Assembly (NCBI GenBank): GCA_018434945.1
Contig: JAHDOI010000077.1
Location: 1 to 44,659 of the forward strand
Source: Selenomonadales bacterium
Lineage (GTDB): Bacteria; Bacillota; Negativicutes; Sporomusales; UBA7701
Direction of reading: 5' to 3'
DNA: 44,659 bases
In this document: positions 25,685 through 34,512 of the stretch, one piece after another
How the letters are laid out: each line of letters begins with the position of its first letter
Position numbering within the stretch: the first letter of the stretch is position 1
Made by a program: the position numbers and the translations under genes
The notes under the pieces: model-generated
Seen by the model: only the letters and a program-made list of their open reading frames with translations
Database searches by the model: none
Told to the model about the DNA's origin: nothing

Positions 25685-26652
25685 CAGTGATAAGCTACGC
25701 GAAAGCGATCAACGAAGCCCACCGGCAGCTATTGGCGACGGACGAGCGGGTCTTCCTCATCGGCCAGGGCGTCGAAAGTCCCTGGTGCGTCGGTACGACC
25801 ACTCTCGGACTTGTCGAGCAATTCGGCACAACCCGGGTCATCGATACGCCAATCTCCGAGCTTGCCGTCACCGGGTCGGCCATCGGCGCCGCCATGACCG
25901 GCATGCGACCCATCGTATTCCATCCCCGGATGGACTTCATGTACCTGGCCCTCGACCCCATCATCAACCATTGCGCCAGCTGGCACTACATGTTCGGCGG
26001 CGCTGTCAACGTACCCGTCACCATCCGCGGGATAGTCAACCGGGGTAACGAACAGGCCGCCCAGCACTCGCAAAGCCCTTATTCCCTCTACTGTCATGTC
26101 CCCGGCCTGAAAGTCGTCGCTCCCGCGTCGCCCTACGACGCCAAAGGCCTGCTTGTAGCCGCTGTCCGCGATGACAACCCGGTGCTCTATATCGACGACC
26201 GCTGGCTCTATCAGACCGAAGAAGAAGTCCCCGACGAAATATACGAAGTTCCCCTCGGCAAAGGCAAGATCTGCCGCGAGGGGGCCGACGTCACCGTCGT
26301 GGCCGTATCCTACCTTGTCAAAGAAGCGATGACCGCAGCCGCCGAACTGGCCAAACAGGGGATCAGTGTCGAGGTGATCGACCCCCGCACCCTCAAGCCG
26401 CTTGACACCGATCTTATCCTCAGTTCGGTAAAGAAAACCGGCCGGCTGGTAATCGCCGACCCCGACAACCCTATCTGCAGCCTGGGCGACCATATCTCCT
26501 CCCTCGTCTACGGCAGCCTCTTCGGCAGTCTGAAAACCAGCATACAGAGAGTGAATTTGCCAGATTGCCCAGTACCGGCCAGTACCTCGCTTGAAAAAGC
26601 ATATTTCCCCAATTATCAGAGTATCATTGCTGCAGTCAAGCGGATGTTTTAA
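25681..26652 (+). CDS. ThDP-dependent 2-oxoacid dehydrogenase E1 beta subunit
   Basis: Beta subunit (323 residues) with the transketolase pyrimidine-binding and C-terminal domains. The ThDP-activating glutamate is in DTPISELAVTGSAIGAAMTG (about residue 60). The usual FMDFM-like helix appears as HPRMDFMYLALDPIINH, and the C-terminal domain has EVIDPRTLKPLDTDLIL. It starts by ATGA overlap with the alpha gene, as expected for an obligate alpha2-beta2 enzyme. The last about 100 bases (from 26560) lose the C-ending codon bias, and a 245-base gap follows, marking a module boundary. Function beyond 2-oxoacid decarboxylation is uncertain. Confidence 0.9.
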   Translation: MTVISYAKAINEAHRQLLATDERVFLIGQGVESPWCVGTTTLGLVEQFGTTRVIDTPISELAVTGSAIGAAMTGMRPIVFHPRMDFMYLALDPIINHCASWHYMFGGAVNVPVTIRGIVNRGNEQAAQHSQSPYSLYCHVPGLKVVAPASPYDAKGLLVAAVRDDNPVLYIDDRWLYQTEEEVPDEIYEVPLGKGKICREGADVTVVAVSYLVKEAMTAAAELAKQGISVEVIDPRTLKPLDTDLILSSVKKTGRLVIADPDNPICSLGDHISSLVYGSLFGSLKTSIQRVNLPDCPVPASTSLEKAYFPNYQSIIAAVKRMF

Positions 26653-26777
26653 CGGAGTGTTTTGCGATAAATTGGCTTCTTTGAGATATACGATTATTTC
26701 TGGCGTGATTTTTGCCGCTTTCTTTTCATACGTCGCTAAATGACATACCCAAACATATTATCATACTTCTCAACAAG

Positions 26778-26792
26778 CAATCCGCGGGATTG
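26778..26792. repeat. Short perfect inverted repeat in the 26653-26897 gap
   Basis: CAATCC and GGATTG are separated by GCG, a 15-base perfect dyad. It could be an operator-like site for a dimeric regulator or chance. The 245-base gap between the E1 beta gene and the GT2 gene contains this dyad, one weak hairpin at 26848-26871, and nothing else I recognise. Confidence 0.3.
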
Positions 26793-26847
26793 TCCCAACT
26801 TCTCCAGGCTCGACCGGGGAGATGATACTCAAAGGGGGAAAACCGTG

Positions 26848-26871
26848 CTCAGCCTGTTGATTTTTGCTGAG
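26848..26871 (+). other. Weak hairpin upstream of the GT2 gene
   Basis: CTCAGC and GCTGAG form a 6-bp stem with a 12-base loop, followed by AATTATATTTT. The stem is short, the loop large and the T-run interrupted, so it is at best a weak terminator or leader structure. It ends 26 bases before the GT2 start, close to the ribosome-binding site GCGGGAGAG. Confidence 0.25.
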
Positions 26872-26897
26872 AATTATATTTTGCGGGAGAGATTCCA

Positions 26898-27764
26898 ATG
26901 ATCGTATGGGTCTTGTTGCCGGCCTTCAATGAAGAATTATCATTGCCGCGGATGTTGCCAAAGATTGACTGCATTTTTTCGGAAATGAACCAACCTTACC
27001 GGATTCTGGTGGTAAACGACGGAAGCACCGATAATACGGCGGAAGTGCTTTGCTCGATGCAGAAAGCATACCCTATTGATGTTCTTACCCATAAGATCAA
27101 CAGGGGTTTGGGGGAGACGGAGCGGGACGGTTTCGAGTATGTCGCTGAGCATGCGGGACCGTGTGATATCGTGGTCCGCATGGATTGTGATGACACCCAT
27201 GAGCCGAGATACATTAGATCGATGATAGAAAAAATCGGCGAAGGATTTGACGTAGCCATTGCCTCCCGATTCGAGCCTGGAGGCGGCCAGGTAGGCCTGA
27301 ACGCCTATCGTACGTTTGTGAGTAGCTGTGCCAATCTATTCATGAAGGTCTTATTTACTATACCGAATGTTAAGGACTATTCCTGCGGATTCCGAGCATA
27401 CCGATGCTCCGTCATCAAAGCGGCGGTCAGCATATACGGCAATGGGTTCATCCAACTCAAAGGCCTTGGCTTCACCTCCACTCTGGAAACCATTATCAAG
27501 CTCAAATTGCTCGGCTGTCGCTTCGCCGAGACCGCGTTCGTTTTGCGGTACGACCAAAAAGCAAGTGTAAGTAAGATGGTAAGCAGTGTAACCACATTGG
27601 GCTATTTTGCAATGGCGATATTATATCATTGGCCTTGGGGCGGGTGGCGCTATTTCTTCGGCGACCTTGCGGCTTGCTATCAAAAAGATCCGGGTTTCGC
27701 GGTTGATGTCTACCGTCCCGGAGCGATGAAACGCAGCAGCGTATGCCGGATAGGCGGAGGCTGA
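26898..27764 (+). CDS. Glycosyltransferase family 2, dolichyl-phosphate-mannose-synthase-like
   Basis: GT-A glycosyltransferase of 288 residues. N-terminal VLLPAFNEELSLPRMLPKID, VVNDGSTDNTAEVL with the first nucleotide-binding Asp, and the DxD-like metal site in VVRMDCDDTHEP (about residues 91-102). KDYSCGFRAYRCSVIKA matches the DPM1-like subgroup. These enzymes usually load a sugar onto a polyprenyl monophosphate. There is one moderately hydrophobic segment near residue 235 and no strong C-terminal membrane pair. It opens the second accessory block; with the UPF0104-type and GT-C-like membrane proteins further downstream it could form a three-part extracytoplasmic glycosylation route (inference). 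Confidence 0.85.
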   Translation: MIVWVLLPAFNEELSLPRMLPKIDCIFSEMNQPYRILVVNDGSTDNTAEVLCSMQKAYPIDVLTHKINRGLGETERDGFEYVAEHAGPCDIVVRMDCDDTHEPRYIRSMIEKIGEGFDVAIASRFEPGGGQVGLNAYRTFVSSCANLFMKVLFTIPNVKDYSCGFRAYRCSVIKAAVSIYGNGFIQLKGLGFTSTLETIIKLKLLGCRFAETAFVLRYDQKASVSKMVSSVTTLGYFAMAILYHWPWGGWRYFFGDLAACYQKDPGFAVDVYRPGAMKRSSVCRIGGG

Positions 27765-27768
27765 CGTT

Positions 27769-29679
27769 ATGTGCGGTATTTGCGGACTTGTGGGCGAGGC
27801 GGCATCTGTGGCCGACAACAAGCTGGTCGTGCGGCGCATGATGAACTGCATGGCTCACAGGGGCCCAGACGGTGAAGGGTTTAAGGCCGACGACAAGTAC
27901 ATTTTCGGCCACAAACGTCTGGCTATCATTGACCTTGAGACCGGGGCACAGCCGATGCAATCGCGAGACGGCCAGGTTACCGTCGTCTTCAACGGCGAGA
28001 TTTACAATTATATCGAACTGCGCCAGGAACTGACACGCAAAGGATGCAAGTTCCAAACCTTCTCCGATACGGAAGTATTGCTGCAGCTCTACGAAACACA
28101 ACAAGAAGAATGCCTGAGCCGCCTGACGGGCATGTTTGCTTTTGCCATATTCGACAACAGGCGGAAATGTTTTTTTGCGGCCCGCGATCATTTCGGCATA
28201 AAACCGTTCTACTATGCGTTCCTCGCAGACGGCAGCCTGGCCTTCGCTTCCGAGATCAAGGCTTTGTTCGAGCATGGGGATATCACCGCCAAGGCCGACA
28301 TGGAGGCCGTCTCGGAGTACCTGACTTTCCAGTTTTGCCTGGATTCCAAGACGATGTTTGACGGCGTCAAAAAACTGGAGCCCGGCCAGTATCTTCTCTG
28401 GGAGTTGGGTGACGGCAGCCGGCCGGCGGTCCGGTGTTACTGGAAGCAGAAATACGAAATAGATACATATCATACCGAAGATTATTTCAACGACACCCTG
28501 CTCCTCTTGCTGCAAGACTCGATGCGGCAACAGCTACGGAGCGACGTTCCCGTGGGCGTTTATTTGAGCGGCGGTCTGGATTCGAGCACGGTGGCCACCT
28601 TGGCGTCGATTCATTACGGTAAGGGCCTGAAATGTTTCAACGGCAAGTTCGCCGAAAGCCCGGCCTTTGATGAGAGCTACTACGCCGGCGTCGTCGCCGA
28701 TGCCATCGGCGGCACCCTCTGTCAGAGTACGATAACCGCCGACGATTTCGTCAAATATATGCCGCGGCTTATTTACCATCTCGACGAGCCGGTGGCCGGG
28801 CCCGGCCTGCTTCCGCAGTATATCGTCTCATCGCAGGCGGCTAGCGAGGTAAAAGTCGTCCTCGGCGGACAGGGCGGCGACGAGGTGTTCGGTGGCTACG
28901 CCCGCTATCTTGTCGCTTATCTAGAGCAGTGTCTCAAAGGCTCCATCTACCAAACGCAGGAAGAGGGACGCCATGTCGTCACCTTGAGCAACATCGTGCC
29001 AAGTCTTCCCTTGCTCAAGGAATACGTGCCGATGCTCAAAAACTTCTGGAACGAGGGCCTCTTCGGGCCTATGGACACGCGGTATTTTCGCCTCGTCAAC
29101 CGCAGCCACGACCTGAAGCTGCTGCTCAGCGAAGAGGCCAGGGCCGCTTATGGCGACGAGCTCATGTTCGCCAAGTTCTCCAGCCACTTCAACTCATCCG
29201 ATACCAAATCCTATCTGAACAAAATGCTCTATTTTGACCAGACGACCCTGCTGCCATCGCTGCTGCAGATTGAAGACCGCGTTAGCATGGCCGTGTCGCT
29301 CGAATCGCGCGTTCCCCTGCTCGATCACCGGATTGTCGATCTGGCTAATTCGATGCCGCCGGCACTGAAATTCAAAAACGGCCAACCCAAGCACATACTC
29401 TCGCATGTGATGAAGAATCTCCTGCCGCCGGAGATCAGCAACCGAAAGGACAAAAGGGGCTTCCCCGTGCCGCTGAAAGAGTGGCTGCAAGGCGGGCCGG
29501 TTCGCGAGTTCGTCCACGATATTCTGTTCAGCGAAAGGGCCAGGCAGCGCGGGTTGTACAACAGTGAAGCCCTGCGGCGGGCGCTTGCCGCCGAAAGCGA
29601 GCATGGCCGGCAAATCTGGGGTTTCTTGTGCCTGGAACTATGGTTCCGCACCTTTATCGACCGCCAAGGTGTCGTCTAA
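27769..29679 (+). CDS. asnB: AsnB-type glutamine-dependent amidotransferase (asparagine synthase family)
   Basis: Two-domain enzyme of 636 residues. The N-terminal Ntn glutaminase domain begins MCGICGLVGEA, with Cys2 as nucleophile after Met removal, followed by MAHRGPDGEG and VVFNGEIYNYIELRQEL. The C-terminal synthetase domain has the PP-loop SGGLDSST (about residue 267) and GGQGGDEVFGGYARY. Classic AsnB makes asparagine, but homologues in O-antigen loci (P. aeruginosa WbpS, Francisella WbtH) are linked to amidation of uronic acids. The location between a GT2 and a deacetylase-like gene, with two uronic-acid dehydrogenases in the window, supports sugar amidation here; that is inference. It starts four bases after the GT2 stop. 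Confidence 0.88.
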   Translation: MCGICGLVGEAASVADNKLVVRRMMNCMAHRGPDGEGFKADDKYIFGHKRLAIIDLETGAQPMQSRDGQVTVVFNGEIYNYIELRQELTRKGCKFQTFSDTEVLLQLYETQQEECLSRLTGMFAFAIFDNRRKCFFAARDHFGIKPFYYAFLADGSLAFASEIKALFEHGDITAKADMEAVSEYLTFQFCLDSKTMFDGVKKLEPGQYLLWELGDGSRPAVRCYWKQKYEIDTYHTEDYFNDTLLLLLQDSMRQQLRSDVPVGVYLSGGLDSSTVATLASIHYGKGLKCFNGKFAESPAFDESYYAGVVADAIGGTLCQSTITADDFVKYMPRLIYHLDEPVAGPGLLPQYIVSSQAASEVKVVLGGQGGDEVFGGYARYLVAYLEQCLKGSIYQTQEEGRHVVTLSNIVPSLPLLKEYVPMLKNFWNEGLFGPMDTRYFRLVNRSHDLKLLLSEEARAAYGDELMFAKFSSHFNSSDTKSYLNKMLYFDQTTLLPSLLQIEDRVSMAVSLESRVPLLDHRIVDLANSMPPALKFKNGQPKHILSHVMKNLLPPEISNRKDKRGFPVPLKEWLQGGPVREFVHDILFSERARQRGLYNSEALRRALAAESEHGRQIWGFLCLELWFRTFIDRQGVV

Positions 29680-29682
29680 ACC

Positions 29683-30987
29683 ATGGATAATCGGCGAGTT
29701 CGGGAATATGTCGTAAGCGCACTTGAGCGGTACTGGTTGGGTAAAAAAGAATATATACTCGCTTTGCCTATTCCCGTTGCCGCCAGGCCGGAAAAGGAGC
29801 CGGAAAAGCCGGAAATGTGCGAGGTAAGGCTACCGGAATGGGCCGGGGACCTAGGGATCGACGGATGCCTCTTGGTTCCGCGATGGGCAGCCGGGAAAGG
29901 CGGCTGGCAGCAAACCGACTGGCTTGGCTCGATGTTTTGGCTGATGAATTGTGAAGCCGAGCGGGCATATGAGGCAATACACGGGCCGATACATTCATAT
30001 TCTATCAGACTCCGGGACTGGGACGGGCGTTTATGGGAACATGCCTGGGTCAATCGGATGGCGCTGCTTTTACGGCGATGGGCCGCTTACATCCAGCAAC
30101 AGCCGGAGGATATCCTCTTTGGACCGATGCCGGCTGCGGAGATATGGGTTACTCACGACGTGGATGCCGTGAATAAGACGGCGGCGATTCGTCTGAAGCA
30201 AGCCGCCTTTTGCCTTTTTAACGGACTCAGATATCTCGGGGTCGGACGGATATCCGCCGCTGCCGGAAAGGCCGGACAAGCTCTGGGGTTCTTGTGCGGA
30301 AAACGCGAGGATTATCATCGCCTGATCGAAGATATAGCCTCCCTGGAAGGGAAATTTGCCATTCGTAGTATATTTTTCGTTTACGCAGGCGGAAAACAAA
30401 GAAAAAATCCACTGAGCGCGTGGCTTATCGACCCTCATTACGATATAAAGACAGGCCGGCTGAAGGATATAATCCGCAAATTGACAGAAGACGGCTGGAA
30501 TGTCGGCTTGCACCAGTCTTACCACAACTGGCAAGATTGCCGTGACATGACTGTCGAAAAGGGCAGGCTGGAGGAAGCTTTGGGAGTGCCGGTCACCATG
30601 TGCCGGCAACACTGGCTGCGGTTCAGCTGGCAGGACACCTGGCGGGCACAGGCCGCTGCTGGTATGGCTGTGGATTTTACCCTGGGCTTCAATGACCGGG
30701 CCGGCTTCCGCAATTCTGCGGCGTTGATGATGAGGCCCTGCATGCAGGCAACCCGGGAAACCCTGAATATAACCAGCGTCCCGATGGTGATAATGGATTC
30801 GCATCTGTACGACTACGCGCTGGGCGGCGAGACTGCAGGGACAGCCCGCATGAAAAAGGTCATTGACGAGGTTTTCGCCGTCAGGGGACAGGCTAGCGTA
30901 ATCTGGCACCCCCATACATTGAGCAAAGACTACGGCTGGGGACAGGGCTTCGAAGACCTCATTCGTCTTATTGGGGAAAAGGTGTGA
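29683..30987 (+). CDS. Polysaccharide deacetylase-like protein
   Basis: Protein of 434 residues. An N-terminal region without a motif I recognise (1-150) is followed by a NodB-like segment: EIWVTHDVDAVNKT (about 152-165) carries the Thr-His-Asp-x-Asp motif 1, and WNVGLHQSYHNW (about 272-283) replaces the usual HSxxH zinc-binding motif with His-Gln-Ser-Tyr-His. TMCRQHWLRFSW and DFTLGFNDRAGFRNS follow, as in a group of 'polysaccharide deacetylase' proteins found in exopolysaccharide loci. No signal peptide is visible, so it may act in the cytoplasm on a lipid-linked or nucleotide sugar. It starts three bases after asnB stops. Family membership is fairly clear; activity is unproven. Confidence 0.75.
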   Translation: MDNRRVREYVVSALERYWLGKKEYILALPIPVAARPEKEPEKPEMCEVRLPEWAGDLGIDGCLLVPRWAAGKGGWQQTDWLGSMFWLMNCEAERAYEAIHGPIHSYSIRLRDWDGRLWEHAWVNRMALLLRRWAAYIQQQPEDILFGPMPAAEIWVTHDVDAVNKTAAIRLKQAAFCLFNGLRYLGVGRISAAAGKAGQALGFLCGKREDYHRLIEDIASLEGKFAIRSIFFVYAGGKQRKNPLSAWLIDPHYDIKTGRLKDIIRKLTEDGWNVGLHQSYHNWQDCRDMTVEKGRLEEALGVPVTMCRQHWLRFSWQDTWRAQAAAGMAVDFTLGFNDRAGFRNSAALMMRPCMQATRETLNITSVPMVIMDSHLYDYALGGETAGTARMKKVIDEVFAVRGQASVIWHPHTLSKDYGWGQGFEDLIRLIGEKV

Positions 30988-30988
30988 C

Positions 30989-31756
30989 ATGAAGTATTGG
31001 ATACTGGGCAGGCGTCTGCCGCGTTTTCTATCGGCGCCGCTGTTCGGCGACCGGGAGCTTTACGGTCTCGATATCAGGCCCGACGACGAGGACTGGATCA
31101 AGTGGCAGGACTTTTACGTCACCTTTTACACAACCACCCAGAAACGGGGCATCGGCAACCTTGTCAATGAGGCCGGATACGCCATTCTCGACAAGGTTTC
31201 CTTCACCGACAAATCGGTATTGGAAATCGGACCGGGTCTGATGCCGCACATGCGGTTCTGGCGGTCGCAGCCCCGCAAGTATACAATCGTCGACGTTAAT
31301 GAGGAACTGCTGGAAGGCTCAAAAAAAATATTGCTGGACAGGAACGTCAGTGTCAAACCGTTGCTTATCTCGAACTGGGAATTACCTGTGGAAGACGGCA
31401 GCGTCGATATTGTTCTCAGTTTTTTCAATCTGGAGCACCTCCGGCCCCTGGACCGATATCTGGCTGAACTCCACCGAGTGCTGCGACCAGGGGGAATGCT
31501 CGTCGGCGCCATACCCTGCGAAGGAGGAATTGCCTGGGGGTTCGGCCGGCTTCTCACCGCGAGGCGATTTGCCTATAAGCATTCGTCAGTCAATTACGAC
31601 AAGATTATTTGCTGGGAACACCCGAATTTCGCCGATGAGATCCTCAGTTGCTGCGACAGTATCTTCATACCCGTGGAAAAGCAATTGTGGCCTCTCAGCT
31701 TAGGACTTTTGGATATCAATCTGGTCGCCAAGTTCATCTATCAGAAAGGGCAGTGA
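30989..31756 (+). CDS. SAM-dependent class I methyltransferase
   Basis: Methyltransferase of 255 residues. Motif I VLEIGPGLMPHMRFW (about residues 77-91), YTIVDVNEELLEGS with the acidic ribose-binding residue, DGSVDIVLSFFNLEHL, and LHRVLRPGGMLVGAIPCEGG. This fits Methyltransf_11-type proteins. The ATG at 30989 is one base after the preceding stop and has GGGGAAAAGG 7-16 bases upstream; a TTG at 30971 would add only six residues. Target unknown: probably a sugar hydroxyl, amine or carboxylate in the glycan made by this block. Confidence 0.83.
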   Translation: MKYWILGRRLPRFLSAPLFGDRELYGLDIRPDDEDWIKWQDFYVTFYTTTQKRGIGNLVNEAGYAILDKVSFTDKSVLEIGPGLMPHMRFWRSQPRKYTIVDVNEELLEGSKKILLDRNVSVKPLLISNWELPVEDGSVDIVLSFFNLEHLRPLDRYLAELHRVLRPGGMLVGAIPCEGGIAWGFGRLLTARRFAYKHSSVNYDKIICWEHPNFADEILSCCDSIFIPVEKQLWPLSLGLLDINLVAKFIYQKGQ

Positions 31757-31760
31757 TAAA

Positions 31761-33317
31761 GTGGCGCCCTACTTGGAGAACATCTATGCAGTGTTACCCA
31801 GACTGCTCGCGTTGTTCGACGCCGACAGATACAGCCCCACATACGGCGTCGGCGATCGGTTTTACTGGGCGTGGAAGCTGATAGACTTCGGCAACGGCAG
31901 CTTTCAGGGGGCGGCCAACGGCCTGGCCCGTCTGGCGACCTGCGGCCTCCTGCCGGATTATATTACCCCGGATGCCGTGGAAAAGAGAATAGAGGCTCTT
32001 TTCGCGGGCGCCAGAGCGCTGACGAGGAAAAACGGTAGTCTCGAGGAGGCTTTCCCTTACGAGTCCTCCTTTTGTGTGACCGCCCTGGTGGCGTACGATC
32101 TGCTCAGTTCTTTGGAAATCCAGAGAGCGTCGCTCGGCAAATCCGAGGTTGCCATACGGCTAGAAGTCGTCGCGCCGATGATCGCGTTTCTTGAGAAAGC
32201 GGATGAAACCCACGGCCTTATATCCAACCACCTGGCGACAGGGGCCGCCGCCCTTTACAAGTGGAGCAGCATCGTCGGCGACGGCGCGGCCGAAAGGAAG
32301 GGCCGCCTGCTCCTCGACCGCATCCTCGCTAATATGTCGCCGGAAGGATGGCTACGGGAGTACGACGGTGCCGACCCGGGCTATCAGACGTTGGCACTCA
32401 ACTACCTGGCGGATGTGCACCGGATGAGACCGGACCTGGAACTCGGCGGTGCGTTGGCGGCGGCGGTTGGTTTTCTCACTTACTTTGCCCATCCTGACGG
32501 GAGCTTCGGTGGGCTGTATGGCAGCCGCAACACCCGTTTCTATTTTCCGGGAGGCATCGAATACCTGGCGGGAGAAAACCCGGCCGCGGCCGCGTTGGCC
32601 AGTTTCATGCGCGGCTCGATCAAGGACCTGAGGACAGTCGGGCTGTTGGCGATGGATGAGCCTAACCTGATACCTATGTTCAATTCATATTGTTGGGCAG
32701 CCGCGCTGGCCAAGGCGGGCGGCAACGTTTCCGTCGATACCGGGGTGCTGCCTTGCTTCGCTGCAGACCATGGGGATGTTCACTTTCCTCAGGCGGGGAT
32801 TTTCATAAAAAGTACACCTGAGCACTACACCATCGTGTCGGTGAGGAAGGGCGGCGTCGTCGCCAGTTATGCGCGCGACGGGCAAAGCCGTATGATCGAT
32901 GGCGGCAGCATCGTTCTCGCGGCGGGGAATGCATACAGTACGCAAGTGTTTGGCGACCACGAAACCGCGTGGGATGACGAGGGTAATCTTTCGGTAACGG
33001 TGGACCCGCGGGCAATGAATCACCGGTACCCGCGCCCCTGGCAGTTCATTGTCCTGAGAATCCTGAACATTTCGCTCATGCGAAGCCGCTGGTGTAGTGA
33101 AACCATCAAAAAAATGCTTGTAGCCCTGTTGATGACGAATATCAAAAAGCTGGGGAGTGTCCTCGTGCGGAAAATTGATTTTACCGGCGGTCTGGCCCGG
33201 GTCGATTACGCGTGGAAGGACCGTGAACCCGCAAACGCCCGCCTCCTTCCCGGGGGTGAATTCAAGAGCATTCACATGGCGTCGGCGGGATACTGGCAAA
33301 GGGGAGACGAGCGTTGA
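31761..33317 (+). CDS. Unknown protein: alpha-toroid plus beta-sandwich, heparinase-like layout
   Basis: I do not recognise a specific family. The 518-residue protein has a mostly helical first part (1-330) with repeating segments such as DGADPGYQTLALNYLADVHR and HPDGSFGGLYGSRNTRFYFPG, resembling an (alpha/alpha) toroid. The second part is strand-rich (340-510; FPQAGIFIKSTPEHYTIVSV, GGVVASYARDGQSRMIDGGS), like the beta-sandwich of heparinase II/III-type lyases. No signal peptide is visible. GTG start at 31761 after GAAAGGG; its stop overlaps the next start (TTGA). It could be a polysaccharide lyase-like, epimerase-like or carbohydrate-binding protein, acting on the glycan made here. Fold suggestion is by eye only. 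Confidence 0.6.
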   Translation: MAPYLENIYAVLPRLLALFDADRYSPTYGVGDRFYWAWKLIDFGNGSFQGAANGLARLATCGLLPDYITPDAVEKRIEALFAGARALTRKNGSLEEAFPYESSFCVTALVAYDLLSSLEIQRASLGKSEVAIRLEVVAPMIAFLEKADETHGLISNHLATGAAALYKWSSIVGDGAAERKGRLLLDRILANMSPEGWLREYDGADPGYQTLALNYLADVHRMRPDLELGGALAAAVGFLTYFAHPDGSFGGLYGSRNTRFYFPGGIEYLAGENPAAAALASFMRGSIKDLRTVGLLAMDEPNLIPMFNSYCWAAALAKAGGNVSVDTGVLPCFAADHGDVHFPQAGIFIKSTPEHYTIVSVRKGGVVASYARDGQSRMIDGGSIVLAAGNAYSTQVFGDHETAWDDEGNLSVTVDPRAMNHRYPRPWQFIVLRILNISLMRSRWCSETIKKMLVALLMTNIKKLGSVLVRKIDFTGGLARVDYAWKDREPANARLLPGGEFKSIHMASAGYWQRGDER

Positions 33318-34504
33318 TACCCCGTTTTAGACCCCAACTCGGGTGGGATGAACTGAAAGCGGCCTGGTTCAAGCCGGTGGCCATAAGCGAGTTTGAAAAC
33401 GGCTTCGCCCGGCTCATGGGGGCGCGAAACGCCGTCGCCTTTCCCTATGGCCGGACAGGCCTGGCTTTACTGCTGGAAGCGCTCGGCATCAAAGGGAAAG
33501 AAATAATCTGCCCCGCTTACACCTGTGTCGTCGTTCCCCATGCGGTGGTGGTTAGCGGCAACGAGCCGGTATTCGTCGATAGCCGGCCGGAAGACTTCAA
33601 CGCCGATCTCGACGCTGTCGAGGGCGCGATAAACGAAAATACCGGCGCTATAATCGCGACATCGATCTTCGGCTATCCGGTCGATCTGGACAGACTGGAC
33701 GACCTCCGGCGGCGACACCCGCAGATTGCCGTTATACAGGATTGCGCCCACTCCTTCGGCGCCTCGTGGAAGTGTCGGGACGTCGTTAACGACGGCGATG
33801 CGGCCATTTTCGGGATAAATGTCAGCAAGCTGATAACCTCGATTTTCGGCGGCATGGTCACAACTAATAGTGATGAACTCGCGCAGCGTCTGCGGAGCAT
33901 ACGTTACAAACGGGTGGAACCTCCGGGGTATTGGAAACCGCTGGCGCGAAAACTCTACCTGACCGCGGTCATAGCGGCATTCAACCCCGCCGTTTACGCG
34001 GCCGTCAACTTTCTCGAGCGTTCGGGGCTGCTTGATCCGTTTGTGCGCTATTACGACGAAAGTCTTATCGATATGCCCAAGGATTACCTCATAGGCCTCA
34101 CAGACGTCGAGGCGGCCGTCGGCAGTGTCCAGTTGGGGCGCTATCATGACATCATCGCCAGGCGAAGAGCGGTCGCGGAATTTTATAACGCTAACCTGGC
34201 CGCGATAGACGGCATTGATCTCCCTCCCTTGGTAGACGGAGCCACTTACTCCCACTATGTAATCCGTACACCCTACAAAGCGCGGCTGATCAAATTCGGC
34301 CTTGAAAATGGGGTGCAGTTCGGGCAGCTTATCGAATACTGCATACCGGAGATGGCCAGTTACACCAACCGGCCGGGGGCGAGGTTCCAATATCCGGTGT
34401 CGTCGGCAATGGCCCGCACGACGGTCAACCTGCCGCTGTCGAACGATTCTCGGGACGATCTCGAAAAGGTAGTGCGTACGGTCAAAAGGTTTTGCGAGTC
34501 TTGA
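33314..34504 (+). CDS. DegT/DnrJ/EryC1-family aminotransferase (fourth, divergent copy)
   Basis: PLP-dependent protein of 396 residues. Seen: AVAFPYGRTGLALLLEALG, EIICPAYTCVVVPHAVVVSG, VIQDCAHSFGASWKC with the PLP Asp, and a lysine in FGINVSKLITSIFGGMVTTN at the Schiff-base position. It is divergent from the other three copies: the usual SFxPxK is replaced by GINVSK, and there is a long insert around residues 200-250 (LARKLYLTAVIAAFNPAVYA) that is partly hydrophobic. Start TTG at 33314 with GGGGAGACGAG upstream, overlapping the previous stop as TTGA. It is followed by a formyltransferase-type gene, so it may make the amine that is formylated. Confidence 0.82.
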   Translation: MIPRFRPQLGWDELKAAWFKPVAISEFENGFARLMGARNAVAFPYGRTGLALLLEALGIKGKEIICPAYTCVVVPHAVVVSGNEPVFVDSRPEDFNADLDAVEGAINENTGAIIATSIFGYPVDLDRLDDLRRRHPQIAVIQDCAHSFGASWKCRDVVNDGDAAIFGINVSKLITSIFGGMVTTNSDELAQRLRSIRYKRVEPPGYWKPLARKLYLTAVIAAFNPAVYAAVNFLERSGLLDPFVRYYDESLIDMPKDYLIGLTDVEAAVGSVQLGRYHDIIARRRAVAEFYNANLAAIDGIDLPPLVDGATYSHYVIRTPYKARLIKFGLENGVQFGQLIEYCIPEMASYTNRPGARFQYPVSSAMARTTVNLPLSNDSRDDLEKVVRTVKRFCES

Positions 34505-34512
34505 GGTGGAAA

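Noticed and set aside
24656..26652. A full pyruvate or acetoin dehydrogenase operon
   Set aside because: No E2, E3 or acetoin regulator follows; a 245-base gap and a glycosyltransferase come next.
27502..28530. Antisense frame of 342 codons opposite GT2/asnB
   Set aside because: It spans two well-supported genes and encodes nothing recognisable.
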